DNA of 64,000 nucleotides, from contig CM055737.1 in the NCBI GenBank assembly GCA_029465975.1, positions 22,322,077-22,386,076 of the forward strand. The letters run 5' to 3'. The stretch comes from Dallia pectoralis (lineage: Eukaryota; Chordata; Actinopteri; Esociformes; Umbridae). The notes below the pieces were generated by a model. It worked only from the letters and a program-made list of their open reading frames with translations, searched no databases and was not told the DNA's origin. This document shows, piece after piece, positions 25,531 through 36,746 of the stretch. Position numbers and translations under genes: made by a program. Each line of letters starts with the position of its first letter. Position 1 is the first letter of the stretch.

Positions 25531-27165
25531 TCTCTCTCTTTCTCTCTCTCTTACTCTCTCTCTTTCTTTCTCGGTCACAGGCTTCTTTAACTCCCTCACA
25601 TTGGCAATGCCCTCACCTTATCACTGTAACTGGTCATCCGTCATCGTCTGCCTGTAAATAGATTCTCTGCATTTAAATGTCATGTTTTATTTTTTCTCCT
25701 TTCCCCGTTCATTAGATGTTTCCTATTTTAATCCGGTCGAATCTAGTGAGGCCCTTTGGCTCAACGTGATCGCCTCTGCATAATCCTGCCTATAAACCCA
25801 TATCCCCACCTGATGGTCTCGGCGTGAAGTCTTAGTGAAGTCTTAACCGGGGGAATCTTCTGAACCGGAAGCATGCTAACCCAGCTAGCCGCTAATGCGG
25901 ACGGATGAATGTACACCGACACAGATGTGGCGCGTTGGCTGGTGGCAACGTGCCGGATAATTCCGTACGGGTCCTAGGAGCACGCAGGTAATTGGAAGTG
26001 GAGAACTGGGTAATTTAAGATCACCCAACCAACAGGCTCCGCGAGAGCAAGGCCGGGATGGATGAAGCGAGGGCGGGTACAGGGGGATATTAGCGGTGAT
26101 AGTCACAGTGTTTTCCTGTGTGGCCAGCGGTCGTTCCGGTGCCGCGCAGCATTGGATGTGCCTGCTGCTTCATTCGAAACGTCACAGACTATCATTAGCG
26201 GTGGGTAAAAGCAGATAATAACTACTAAACCGTGACAGAGGGCAGGATACAGACGCTGCTTCTGTTCAAGGCTCAAAATGCAGAATGGAAACCAGAACAA
26301 ATGTTTGTCTCATGCGATCTCTGTGGCTTCGCACGTCGACGCCTTCGCCGTGCATCCTCACAAAGCCCGTTATTAATACCCGAGCTGTAATATGCAAGCG
26401 TGTACGCGCACACAGCTAGTCCGTCCTGTCGGCACGTTGATGTGTCTATCAGTTAATACATGGTCCCAGCGGGCTGTGAGTGGCACCGGTCAGTTGCCTG
26501 GCAGCAGAGGTCAGGGACTGGCTGATTGAGATTCCGGCTGCTTACTAGGCAGGATGTAGAGGGATTGGAGTCACCGCGGAACGCCGCGTAGGAGGCCACA
26601 GAGGCCGGATCTGTTCCCTAGTCAGGGATTCTGCCCAGGGATTAATTCTGTCTGTGGCAGCGGTTGTGGAGGGCAGAGCGGTACCCAGGTGATGGGTCGG
26701 GTATATTGGACACGGAATCAGAACGGCCAACTGTTGAGATGGGGTAAAGAGGCGAGGCAGGCGGTGGGCCAGAGTCCCAAGATTTTGATGGCCAGTTGAA
26801 TTTGATAAAACACACCTGTTAATATCGAGGTGCATGGCCTCGGCACAAGTGTATAATGTACGAATGAATAAAACGGACAGTCTGGTTTGGCTACCTGGTA
26901 ATTAGGAAACTGAGAATGCAGGGAAATGTGAAGCATTGACGATGAGGAGCAACGATGATACCAATGTGCAAAAAAGGTTAGCTAGAGGCATACTGCAACA
27001 CTTCAATCTAATGGCACGATTCCTAATATCTGCCTGTCCAAATGAGTAGCTTGCATTGGCCTAATTCTGTAATTTATATGCAATACTTCTTTCAAACAAA
27101 AGCTGCGTCTAAACAAATTGCTTTGGTCCTAAACGAAAACTAGAAGCGGACTGAAAATGCGTCAA
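21091..27165. other. Right palindrome arm interior, no confirmed gene
   Basis: Mirror of 11710-18109, with the same microsatellites in complement (CA near 22790-22840, CT at 25496-25570, TG near 25083). No exon is supported. Differences from the left arm are frequent short indels that do not respect any reading frame. Confidence 0.5.
25496..25570 (+). repeat. CT microsatellite
   Basis: Pure and interrupted tctctc run, the complement of the GA run at 13318-13390 and similar in length. It is one of the clearest anchors of the palindrome. Confidence 0.95.
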
Positions 27166-27535
27166 TGTCCACGCCGGCTCTGTCTCGTAGCCGGCGAGGT
27201 GTGTAAATGCAGAAAAGGGAGGCAGACCAGGATCCAAGTAGCGTTGATGAGGTTTTAATGTAATCTCGTGACCAGCGCCACTTTCTAAGTACTCACTAAT
27301 TACCGTAACCGAAACAAAGAGCAGCGACACAGCGCTTAAAAGTAAAGGCCGACAACAAGGGCTCAATGAAAATAGACACTGGAAATGTCTCTAATATAAC
27401 GCCGGGGAGCGTAACACACACGTGCAACAGTCAACAATACCACGAGGACATGACCCCACAGAGGAAGCCTATATAGAGACTAATGGGGAATGAACACCAG
27501 GTGTGTGCAATAGACAAGGACTAGACAAAGTGACA
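27166..27535 (-). mobile_element. Probable 3' LTR of the right Ty3/gypsy copy
   Basis: Reading the minus strand, it begins TGTCAC at 27535 and ends in GGACA at 27166. It is 370 bp against 354 bp for the left copy, with small indels. It contains attaaa as a possible poly(A) signal about 85 bp before the end. It lies directly after the chromodomain end of the element at 27536-30839. Confidence 0.6.
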
Positions 27536-30500
27536 AATGAGGGGCGGCGGCCGCTGAGTCGTCGCGACGACGAACGACGAAACCCGCCACCAGAGGGCAG
27601 GGAGCTGCGCTGGAGGATTCCTCACAGTACTCCCCCTGACGGGGCGGCTCCAGCCGTCGTCGCCGCCCGACAGAGGCCGACCCGGAGGACGGAGCTGGAC
27701 GATCAGGCCGCCGGCAGTGGAGCGCCTCCACTAACGTAGGATCGAGGTACGTCCCTCGCCGGCCAGGCGTTCCTCCGGACGTACCCCTCCCCTCCCTGGT
27801 ACTGGAGGCCCCCTCTCCGGCGTCTGGAGTCTCTGATGGTGCTGACACGGTACGCGGACCCCCTCCAGGGGGTGGGGGGACCCTCTCACCTCAGATTGCT
27901 GGAGGACCAGCGACCACCGGCCTGAGGAGGGCACATGGAACGAGACGTGGTCGATAATCAGGTGGCAGCTGTAATCGGTAGGTTACCTCGTTCCTCTCCT
28001 CCAGGACTTTAAACGGCCCCTAGACCGCGGAGCCAGCTTCCGGCAGGGCAGAGGCGGAAGGCGGAAGGTTTGAGTCGAAACCAGACCCGATCCCCGGAGG
28101 CGTAGTTTGTGTCCTCGTCTCCGGTCGGCGGACTTCTGACGTTGTCCGGCGCGCTGCACAGGCGATGAGCCACAATCCACGTGTCCTCCGCGCGCTTGGA
28201 ACCAGTGTCCCGCTGGAGTCTCGATCTCAGGCTGGCTCTGCTGCCAAGGGGCAGGACCGGCTGATACCCTAAGACACACTGAAAGGTGACATGTCAGTAG
28301 AGGTGACGGAGCGAGTTTGAGCATACTCACTGCCCATGGCAAAACTCAGCCACTCCTCTGGCCGGTCCTGGCAATACGACCTCAGAAACCTCCCTATCTC
28401 CTGATTGACTCGTTCCACCTGCCCATTAGCCTCGGGTGATACCCAGAGGTCAGACTGACCCGAGACCCCAACCGTCTCATGACGCCCTCCAGACCTTCGA
28501 CGTAAACTGGGGACCCGGTCATGCGATGTCCTCCGGGACCCCGTAGTGCCGGAAGACGTGTGTGAACAGGGCTTCCGCGGTCTGCAGGGCCGTCGGGAGA
28601 CCTGGCATGGGCAGAAAGCGAGGCCTTTGAGAAGCGGTCCACGACAACCCAGGACTGTAGTGTGACCTTGGAGAGAGGAGGTCAGTCAAAAATCAACACT
28701 AATATGCTGACCATGGTCGCGTGGAGCAGGCAAAGTAACTTACCCCCCGGAAGGTGTCTAGGTGCCTTACTCTGAGCGCATACAGAACGGGAGGTATGCA
28801 CCCTCACATCCTTGGCCAGACTAGGCCACCAATATCTATTGGTGAGACAGCGCACTGTCCGACCAATCCCAGGAGTGTCAGTTGACACGTGTGGGCCCAG
28901 CAGATCAGACGTCACGATCATCCAGCGGCACGTAGACACGCCCCTCTGGGCATGGTGGGGAGCTGGTTCTGTGCGTAACGCCCGCTGGATGTCCGCATCC
29001 ACCGCCCACACCACCGGTGCCACTATACAGGAAGAGGGAAAAATGGGAGAATTATCCCTTATCTCTCCGTGGTGTATACAATCTGGACAGTGCGTCTGCC
29101 TTGACGTTTTTGGTACACCCGGAGATGTAAAGAGATCGTGAAGTCAAGCCGAGTAAAAATAACGCCCACCTAAGCCTGACTGATTCCAGTCTCTAGCTGC
29201 CCTAATATACTCAGGTTACGGTGGTCAGTCCAGACTACAAACGGGTGTCTCGCTCCCTCGAGCCAGTGCCTCCACTCAGACAGAGCTTTAACCACAGCTA
29301 GCAGCTCCCTGTCACCCTACGTCACAGTTTTGCTCCGCCGCACTGAGCTTCCGCGAGTAAAGGCACAGGGGCGGAGTTGAGGCGTGCCCGGCGCTGGGAT
29401 TTGGCACCGCACCTATCCCAACCGCTGGCGCGTCAACCTCCACTATGAGCGGAGCGGATCTGCGGTAGGCCAGCACCATAATGCGGAGGTGAACAGTGTT
29501 TTCAATGCACTAAACGCAGTCTGCCTCGTTCGGCCAGCTGAATACGAGATGGCCCACCCTTCAGCAGGGATGTAATAGGAGCTGCTACCTTGCCAAAGTT
29601 TCGGATAAACCTACGATAGAGTTGGAAAACCCCGATGAACCGTTGTACCGCCTTAACATTGGTGGGAATGGGCCAATGCAGGTCATGCTCCCTCAGTCGC
29701 TCCAGTACTCTACGAACAAAGGGAGACATAGTCCTGCAATTACAGATACACCAGGATGTCGTCAATGCACACCACCACACCGTAGCCGACCATGTCCCGA
29801 AACAGGTTATTCACAAAGGACTGGAAAACCGACGGCGCATTCATAAACCCATACGGCATCACCCAGGTACTCATTGTGCCCTGAAGTGAGTGCTAAGGCT
29901 ATCTTCCACTCATCTCCCTCTCGGATACGCACCAAATTATACGCGCTCCTGAGATCAGTTTTGTGAAAAACGTACCCCAGTATTGATTCTATCACAGTCG
30001 AAATCAGAGGGAGAGGATACACGATAACGAACTGTAATTTTATTCAATGCCCGATAGTCTATCTACAGGACGCAACCCCCTCTCTTTTTCACAAAAAGAA
30101 ACTCGAGGCGGAAAAGTGGAATGGCAAATTATCCCGGACTCAATGACTCAGAGATATCGTCTCCATGATCTCTGTCTCCGCTTGGGACAGGGGATACACG
30201 TGACTGTGCGGTGGTACAACGCCTACCTGTAAGTCTATCACGCAATCCCGGACGATGGGGTGGTAATTTAGTAGCCAACTGTTTGGAGAATACAACTGCC
30301 AAATCACTATACTCCGGAGGAATGCGCACAGTGGAGACACTGTCTGGACTCTCCACAGATGTCGCATTGATGGAAACACAGACACCTTCCCTGACACTCC
30401 TGTCCCCACTCCGCTGAACCCTCCCGAGACCATGAAAACTGGGGGTTATGCAACGCCAACCAGGGCAACCCCAACACCACGGGAAAATTAGGTGACTCAA

Positions 30501-30839
30501 TTATGTGAAATGTAATATGTTCGGTGTGATTGTGATTAGAAATCATAGAGATTGGAACTGTGACCTGCCTCACCACCCCAGACCCCATCGGACGATTGTC
30601 TAGGGCTGTGATTGAGTCGAGACAGTCAACAGTTTTGCGGAATGTTCAGCGTATGCGCAAAGACCTGTCCATAAAAATCCCAGCTGCGCCTGAATCGACT
30701 AGCGCCTTACACTGGGACATGGTGAAAACGGGGGAAATGCACCGGTAAATATCAGAGGTTCAGTCAGGTGTTGGGGTGCGTTTACCTGCGTCGCAGAAGT
30801 GTCAGACTTCCTACCCAGCCTCTGGTAACAGTGGGAAGC
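27536..30839 (-). pseudogene. Ty3/gypsy retrotransposon pol with chromodomain, right copy (broken)
   Basis: Runs right to left. Near 30588-30290 is the end of the aspartic protease region (VVLGLPWLALHNPQFSW, typical of fish gypsy elements). From 30022 to about 29500 is reverse transcriptase (YPLPLI, KTDLRSAYNLVRIREGDEWK, then VQRFIGVFQLYRRFI and AAPITSLLKG of the thumb/connection). RNase H follows (about 29300-29100), then integrase zinc-binding (29023-28690, with WWPSLAKDV and CAQSKAPRH), integrase core (about 28680-28150), and a chromodomain near the end (about 27860-27600). The catalytic YxDD box could not be read cleanly. Every domain is in a different frame, so the copy is dead. Its 5' part (gag, 5' LTR) lies in or beyond the gap at 30840. 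Confidence 0.9.
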
Positions 30840-31339
30840 NNNNNNNNNNNNNNNNNNNNNNNNNNNNNNNNNNNNNNNNNNNNNNNNNNNNNNNNNNNNN
30901 NNNNNNNNNNNNNNNNNNNNNNNNNNNNNNNNNNNNNNNNNNNNNNNNNNNNNNNNNNNNNNNNNNNNNNNNNNNNNNNNNNNNNNNNNNNNNNNNNNNN
31001 NNNNNNNNNNNNNNNNNNNNNNNNNNNNNNNNNNNNNNNNNNNNNNNNNNNNNNNNNNNNNNNNNNNNNNNNNNNNNNNNNNNNNNNNNNNNNNNNNNNN
31101 NNNNNNNNNNNNNNNNNNNNNNNNNNNNNNNNNNNNNNNNNNNNNNNNNNNNNNNNNNNNNNNNNNNNNNNNNNNNNNNNNNNNNNNNNNNNNNNNNNNN
31201 NNNNNNNNNNNNNNNNNNNNNNNNNNNNNNNNNNNNNNNNNNNNNNNNNNNNNNNNNNNNNNNNNNNNNNNNNNNNNNNNNNNNNNNNNNNNNNNNNNNN
31301 NNNNNNNNNNNNNNNNNNNNNNNNNNNNNNNNNNNNNNN
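30840..31339. other. Assembly gap (500 N)
   Basis: Exactly 500 N, a placeholder. It separates the palindrome contig from the tandem-array contig, so the distance and orientation between them are not established by this sequence. Confidence 0.98.
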
Positions 31340-32134
31340 TTTGATGTATAACATGTATCTGTAACCCCAGAAATGTAGGCGCTATCACAATTTACAAACG
31401 AACAAAAAACACCAAAAATCGCTTTCAAATTAGAGTGGAGAAAATCACCGTTTCTATGGATGTCTATGGGGAGGCGCAAGTTGGAAACAAAAGGACATAA
31501 CGAAATAAATATATATGTTACAGCTTATATTTGAACATTTTGAGTGACAGCACAAATAGATGAACGTTTTGATATGCCATTTGTGTGTAAAGGGTTGAAA
31601 CTCAGGCAGCAGTAGCAGTTTACAAATGTTCTCTACATTTTCTGCTGAATGGGCTCTCACACTCTAGTTTTGAAGATTCCGTCAATGTATTTCAATGGGG
31701 ATTAATTAGCGACATTATCGTTAATATTTCGTAGACTACATAACGAAACCTTCTACAAAACAATGCCAACTAAATAGAGTTCGGGACGCACATTTTGACA
31801 CCTTTTTGTCCATCTAGTGCAAAAACTGTGGGAGGAGTAGTTACAATATGTGTCCTTGACCATAGTCATAGTTTCAACCCTTTACACACAAATGGCATAT
31901 CAAAACGTTCATCTATTTGTGCTGTCACTCAAAATGTTCAAATATAAGCTGTAACATATATATTTATTTCGTTATGTCCTTTTGTTTCCAACTTGCGCCT
32001 CCCCATAGACATCCATAGAAACGGTGATTTTCTCCACTCTAATTTGAAAGCGATTTTTGGTGTTTTTTTGTTCGTTTGTAAATTGTGATAGCGCCTACAT
32101 TTCTGGGGTTACAGATACATGTTATACATCAAAA
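31340..32134. repeat. Fold-back at the start of the tandem array
   Basis: 31340-31597 is the reverse complement of 31870-32134, with a loop of about 270 bp. The left half plus loop is a piece of the 2.1-kb unit in minus orientation (the same order as about 42370-42830 read backwards). From about 31870 the array runs in plus orientation. The orientation flip sits beside the gap. Confidence 0.9.
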
Positions 32135-32269
32135 TGTCCGCCTGGTTCTTAGGATTCTCATGATGTAATTGTTTAAACTGTGTGAGTAAAACTCTGGTTA
32201 GTAGAGCTATACGACCATGTCTGAATCTTTTGAAATGATAGACAGTGAAGCAGCATTTTCTGGTTGTTG

Positions 32270-33637
32270 ATTGGCTAAATAGTAGGAACATTCTGGAAGG
32301 GGCGGGGGAAGGAGGCAGCGCGCTCTGATATCGATGAGAACAGCTGGTCCTCCTGACAAAGGCATGGCTGCCAGGCAACAGCCCAGACACTGCAATCAAC
32401 AGCCACAGACATATCCTGCTGCGATTTTTGGTGTTTTTTTGTTCGTTTGTAAATTGTGATAGCGCCACATTTCTGGGGTTACAGATACATGTTATACATC
32501 AAAATGTCCGCCTGGTTCTTAGGATTCTCATGATGTAATTGTTTAAACTGGGTAAAACTCTGGTTTAGAGCTTTCATGTCTGAATCTTTGAAATTAGACA
32601 GTGAAGCAGCATTTTCTGGTTGTTGATTGGCTAAATAGTGGGAACATTCTGGAAGGGCTAGCAATGAATGGGGAGGAGGCAGCGCGCTCTGATATCGATG
32701 AGATCTTTCTCTGGGTCTCTGTTTACACGTTAGCATGTTACCTAGCGTTAGCGCGCTAGCTAGCGTTAGCAGTTTATAATGCTGTTTCATATGCTACTAT
32801 GGTGCATGCAGCAGTAGTGTGTATTCATGAGTAATGACTGATATGTTTAACACATTGTATACTATGGTGCATGTAGCAGCAGTGTGTATTCATGATTAAT
32901 GACTGATAGGTTTAACACATTGTATACTATGGTGCATGTAGCAGCAGTGTGTATTCATGAGTAATGACTGATAGGTTTAACACATTGCATACTATCGTGC
33001 ATGCAGCAGCAGTGTGTATTCATGAGTATTGACTGATAGGTTTAACCCATTGTATACTATGGTGGTTTAACACATTGTATACTATGGTGCATGTAGCAGC
33101 AGTGTGTATTCATGAGTAATGACTGATAGGTTTTTATACATTGTATACTTGACAGGGAGGTATGAACCAGTCAATAAAAATAAGTACATATTAACTGAGA
33201 AGATTTAAACATGTGCTAAACTCCTGTCCATTGTACTGTCTTCTCTTTTTCACAGAGGTCACGGTGATAGGATAGGATGGAAAGGCCCAGGAAAAACATT
33301 TGAAGCCGGTGTGAAGCAAACCTTGCCCCCCCCACCAATGAACTATTACTGGTAATTTAATGTAACTGTTGAGGGTTTCCCTTCTTTAAAGAAGGCTACC
33401 TGATGAGTCCAAGTTTATTCTATAACAAATCAAGTCACTGCGTCAGGGCTGGCAGGAAAGTGATATGAGATAGGGGGCCTGTATGGTAACTTCCTGTTGA
33501 GCTTGACTGCCAGGTTAATACTAACTGTACGTGTATACAATACTAAAGCATGTGAATTGTTGCTGCTTGCTCTCCCTCCCTTTAGGCATCCCCCCATTGC
33601 ATACTATGGTGCTTGCAGCAGTAGTGTGTATTCATGA
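32270..33637 (+). pseudogene. Small tandem gene, copy A (exon 1 lost)
   Basis: First copy of the putative four-exon gene. Exon 2 (33156-33183), exon 3 (33256-33351) and the coding end of exon 4 (33586-33637) are intact and read in one frame to a TGA at 33635. The upstream promoter block is duplicated (32270-32310 and about 32627-32700). In the second duplicate the GC box is replaced by ggctagcaatgaatgg, and the stretch that should carry the ATG and the gtaagt donor is deleted (gatgagatctttctctggg). No start exon can therefore be assigned, and this copy probably cannot be expressed as the others might be. Confidence 0.45.
32790..33140 (+). repeat. 63-bp minisatellite, unit A
   Basis: Five to six copies of a 63-bp unit containing gtgtattcatgagtaatgac, tgataggtttaacacattg and tactatggtgcatg with a gcagca tail. 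The same minisatellite follows the last exon of each gene copy, and the stop codon of the predicted gene lies within its first unit. Confidence 0.92.
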
Positions 33638-34483
33638 GTAATGACTGATAGGTTTAACACATTGCATACTATGGCGCAGCAGCAGCAGTGTCACCTCAGT
33701 TTGGCAGTTGATATCAGTACACAGTCGACTACGGGTGGCCGCAAGCACACATCATCACAATTTCTGCAGAAATTGTACGCTATCTAGTTATTATTATTAT
33801 TATTATATCAAATTTTGACCACCCCTACTCCTCCCACAGTTTTTGCAGTAGATAGACAAAAAATTGTCAAAATGTGCGTCCCAAAACCTATTTAGTTGCT
33901 ATTGTTTTGTAGAAAGTTTCGGTATGTAGTTTACGAAATATTAACGAAATTGTCGCTAATTAATCCTCATTGAAATACATTGACGGAATCTTCAAAACTA
34001 GAGTGTGAGAGCCCATTCAGCAGAAAATGTAGAGAACATTTGTAAACTGCTACTGCTGCCTGAGTTTCAACCCTTTACACACAAATGGCATATCAAAACG
34101 TTCATCTATTTGTGCTGTCACTCAAAATGTTCAAATATAAGCTGTAACATATATATTTATTTCGTTATGTCCTTTTGTTTCCAACTTGCGCCTCCCCATA
34201 GACATCCATAGAAACGGTGATTTTCTCCACTCTAATTTGAAAGCGATTTTTGGTGTTTTTGTTCGTTTGTAAATTGTGATAGCGCCTACATTTCTGGGGT
34301 TACGGATACATGTTATACATCAAAATGTCCGCCTGGTTCTTAGGATTCTCATGATGTAATTGTTTAAACTGTGTGAGTAAAACTCTGGTTAGTAGAGCTA
34401 AAAGTATACGACCATGTCTGAATCCCTTTTGAAATGATTTGACACAGACTGGTTGTTGACTAAACAGTAGGAACATTCTGGAA

Positions 34484-34494
34484 GGGGCGGGGGG
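34484..34494 (+). promoter_or_regulatory. GC box of copy B
   Basis: GGGGCGGGGGG, a consensus Sp1-type GC box about 135 bp upstream of the exon 1 ATG of copy B. The inverted CCAAT box (gattggct) present at this place in other units is lost here (the sequence reads gttgactaaac), so promoter strength may differ. It is followed by a CpG-containing stretch (gcagcgcgctctgatatcg). Confidence 0.4.
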
Positions 34495-34623
34495 AGGAGG
34501 CAGCGCGCTCTGATATCGATGAGAACAGGTGTTCCTCCTGACAAAGGCATAGTTGCCTGGCCACAGCCAAATACACTGCCAGGCAACAGCCACAGACATA
34601 TGCCTGCAGCAATCAAAGAATGA

Positions 34624-35739
34624 ATGGGTAAGTTGTTTCTCTTGGTCTCTGTTTACACGTTAGCATGTTAGCTAGCGTTAGCATGTTAGCTAGCGTTAGC
34701 GCGCTAGCTAACGTTAGCATGTTAGCTAACGTTAGCATGTTAGCTAGCGTTAGCGCGCTAGTTAGCGTTAGCTACAGCTGCAGCATGAATGAATTGGTAA
34801 GTTCTTTCTCTGGGTCTCTGTTTACACGTTAGCATGTTACCTAGCGTTAGCGCGCTAGCTAGCGTTAGCAGTTTATAATGCTGTTTCATATGCTACTATG
34901 GTGCATGCAGCAGTAGTGTGTATTCATGAGTAATGACTGATATGTTTAACACATTGTATACTATGGTGCATGTAGCAGCAGTGTGTATTCATGATTAATG
35001 ACTGATAGGTTTAACACATTGTATAATATGGTGCATGTAGCAGCAGTGTGTATTCATGAGTAATGACTGATAGGTTTAACCCATTGCATACTATGGTATG
35101 CTTGCAGCAGTAGTGTGTATTCAAGAGTAATGACTGATAGGTTTAACACATTGTATACTATGGTGGTTTAACACATTGTATACTATGGTGCATGTAGCAG
35201 CAGTGTGTATTCATGAGTAATGACTGATAGGTTTTTATACATTGTATACTTGACAGGGAGGTATGAACCAGTCAATAAAAATAAGTACATATTAACTGAG
35301 AAGATTTAAACATGTGCTAAACTCCTGTCCATTGTACTGTCTTCTCTTTTTCACAGAGGTCACGGTGATAGGATAGGATGGAAAGGCCCAGGAAAAACAT
35401 TTGAAGCCGGTGTGAAGCAAACCTTGCCCCCACCAATGAACTATTACTGGTAATTTAATGTAAACTGTTGAGGGTTTCCCTTCTTTAAAGAAGGCTACCT
35501 GATGAGTCCATGTTTATTCTATAACAAATCAAAAGTCACTGCGTCAGGGCTGGCAGGAAAGTGATATGAGACAGGGGGCCTGTATGGTAACTTCCTGTTG
35601 AGCTTGACTGCCAGGTTAATACTAACTGTACGTTTTATACAATACTAAAGCATGTGAATTGTTGCTGCTTGCTCTCCCTCCCTTTAGGCATCCCCCCATT
35701 GCATACTATGGTGCTTGCAGCAGTAGTGTGTATTCATGA
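34624..35739 (+). CDS. Putative small four-exon gene, copy B (unknown function)
   Basis: Predicted coding exons: 34624-34627, 35257-35284, 35357-35449 and 35688-35739. Introns are about 629, 72 and 238 bp with donors gtaagt, gtacat and gtaatt and acceptors ttgacag, ttcacag and ctttag. Exon 1 contributes only ATG plus one base, but the joined frame stays open through all exons to a TGA. The roughly 56-residue product begins MGRYEPVNKNK, continues GHGDRIGWKGPGKTFEAG, has a short proline run and MNYYWHPPIAYYG, and ends SSSVYS. This copy has one proline fewer than the others because of a 3-base loss, which keeps the frame. There is no signal peptide or membrane segment: it looks like a small basic soluble protein. 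I do not recognise the family. An AATAAA within exon 2 and the lack of an obvious poly(A) signal after the stop are weak points. Expression is unproven. Confidence 0.4.
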
Positions 35740-36579
35740 GTAATGACTGATAGGTTTAACACATTGCATACTATGGCGCAGCAGCAGCAGTGTCACCTCA
35801 GTTTGGCAGTTGATATCAGTACACAGTCGACTACGGGTGGCCGCAAGCACACATCATCACAATTTCTGCAGAAATTGTACGCTATCTAGTTATTATTATT
35901 ATTATTATATCAAATTTTGACCACCCCTACTCCTCCCACAGTTTTTGCAGTAGATGGACAAAAAGGTGTCAAAATGTGCGTCCCAAAACATCTATTTAGT
36001 TGCTATTGTTTTGTAGTCAAAAGTTTCATTGTTTTGTATGTAGTTTACGAAATATTAACGATAATGTCGCTAATTAATCCCCATTGAAATACATTGACGG
36101 AATCTTCAAAACTAGAGTGTGAGAGCCCATTCAGCAGAAAATGTAGAGAACATTTGTAAACTGCTACTGCTGCCTGAGTTTCAACCCTTTACACACAAAT
36201 GGCATATCAAAACGTTCATCTATTTGTGCTGTCACTCAAAATGTTCAAATATAAGCTGTAACATATATATTTATTTCGTTATGTCCTTTTGTTTCCAACT
36301 TGCGCCTCCCCATAGACATCCATAGAAACGGTGATTTTCTCCACTCTAATTTGAAAGCGATTTTTGGTGTTTTTTTGTTCGTTTGTAAATTGTGATAGCG
36401 CCTACATTTCTGGGGTTACAGATACATGTTATACATCAAAATGTCCGCCTGGTTCTTAGGATTCTCATGATGTAATTGTTTAAACTGTGTGAGTAAAACT
36501 CTGGTTAGTAGAGCTAAAAGTATACGACCATGTCTGAATCTTTTGAAATTGACAGTGAAGCAGCATTTTCTGGTTGTTG

Positions 36580-36618
36580 ATTGGCTAAATAGTAGGAACA
36601 TTCTGGAAGGGGCGGGGG
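36580..36618 (+). promoter_or_regulatory. Inverted CCAAT box and GC box of copy C
   Basis: ATTGG (36580-36584, an inverted CCAAT) and GGGGCGGGGG (36609-36618) lie 130-170 bp upstream of the exon 1 ATG, a spacing usual for TATA-less vertebrate promoters. The pair recurs in the units of copies D, E and F at the same relative position. Confidence 0.45.
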
Positions 36619-36746
36619 GAGGAGGCAGCGCGCTCTGATATCGATGAGAACAGCTGTTCCTCCTGACAAAGGCATATGCCTGGCCACAGCCAAATACACT
36701 GCCAGGCAACAGCCACAGACATATGCCTGCAGCAATCAAAGAATGA

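Larger units (their letters stand above)
20318..29295 (-). repeat. Right arm of the giant palindrome
   Basis: Mirror of 9596-19122 (anchors are listed there). It is about 0.5 kb shorter because of scattered deletions, the largest being about 250 bp opposite 18350-18595. After 29295 the sequence continues in the same retrotransposon but has no partner, because the left contig begins there. Confidence 0.9.

Noticed and set aside
34005..34211. A 68-codon frame beginning MRAHSAEN, identical in seven copies of the 2.1-kb array
   Set aside because: Identity follows from recent duplication of the DNA. The frame has no domain, contains the AT-rich atatatatttattt stretch, and its flanks are equally conserved, so there is no evidence of coding.
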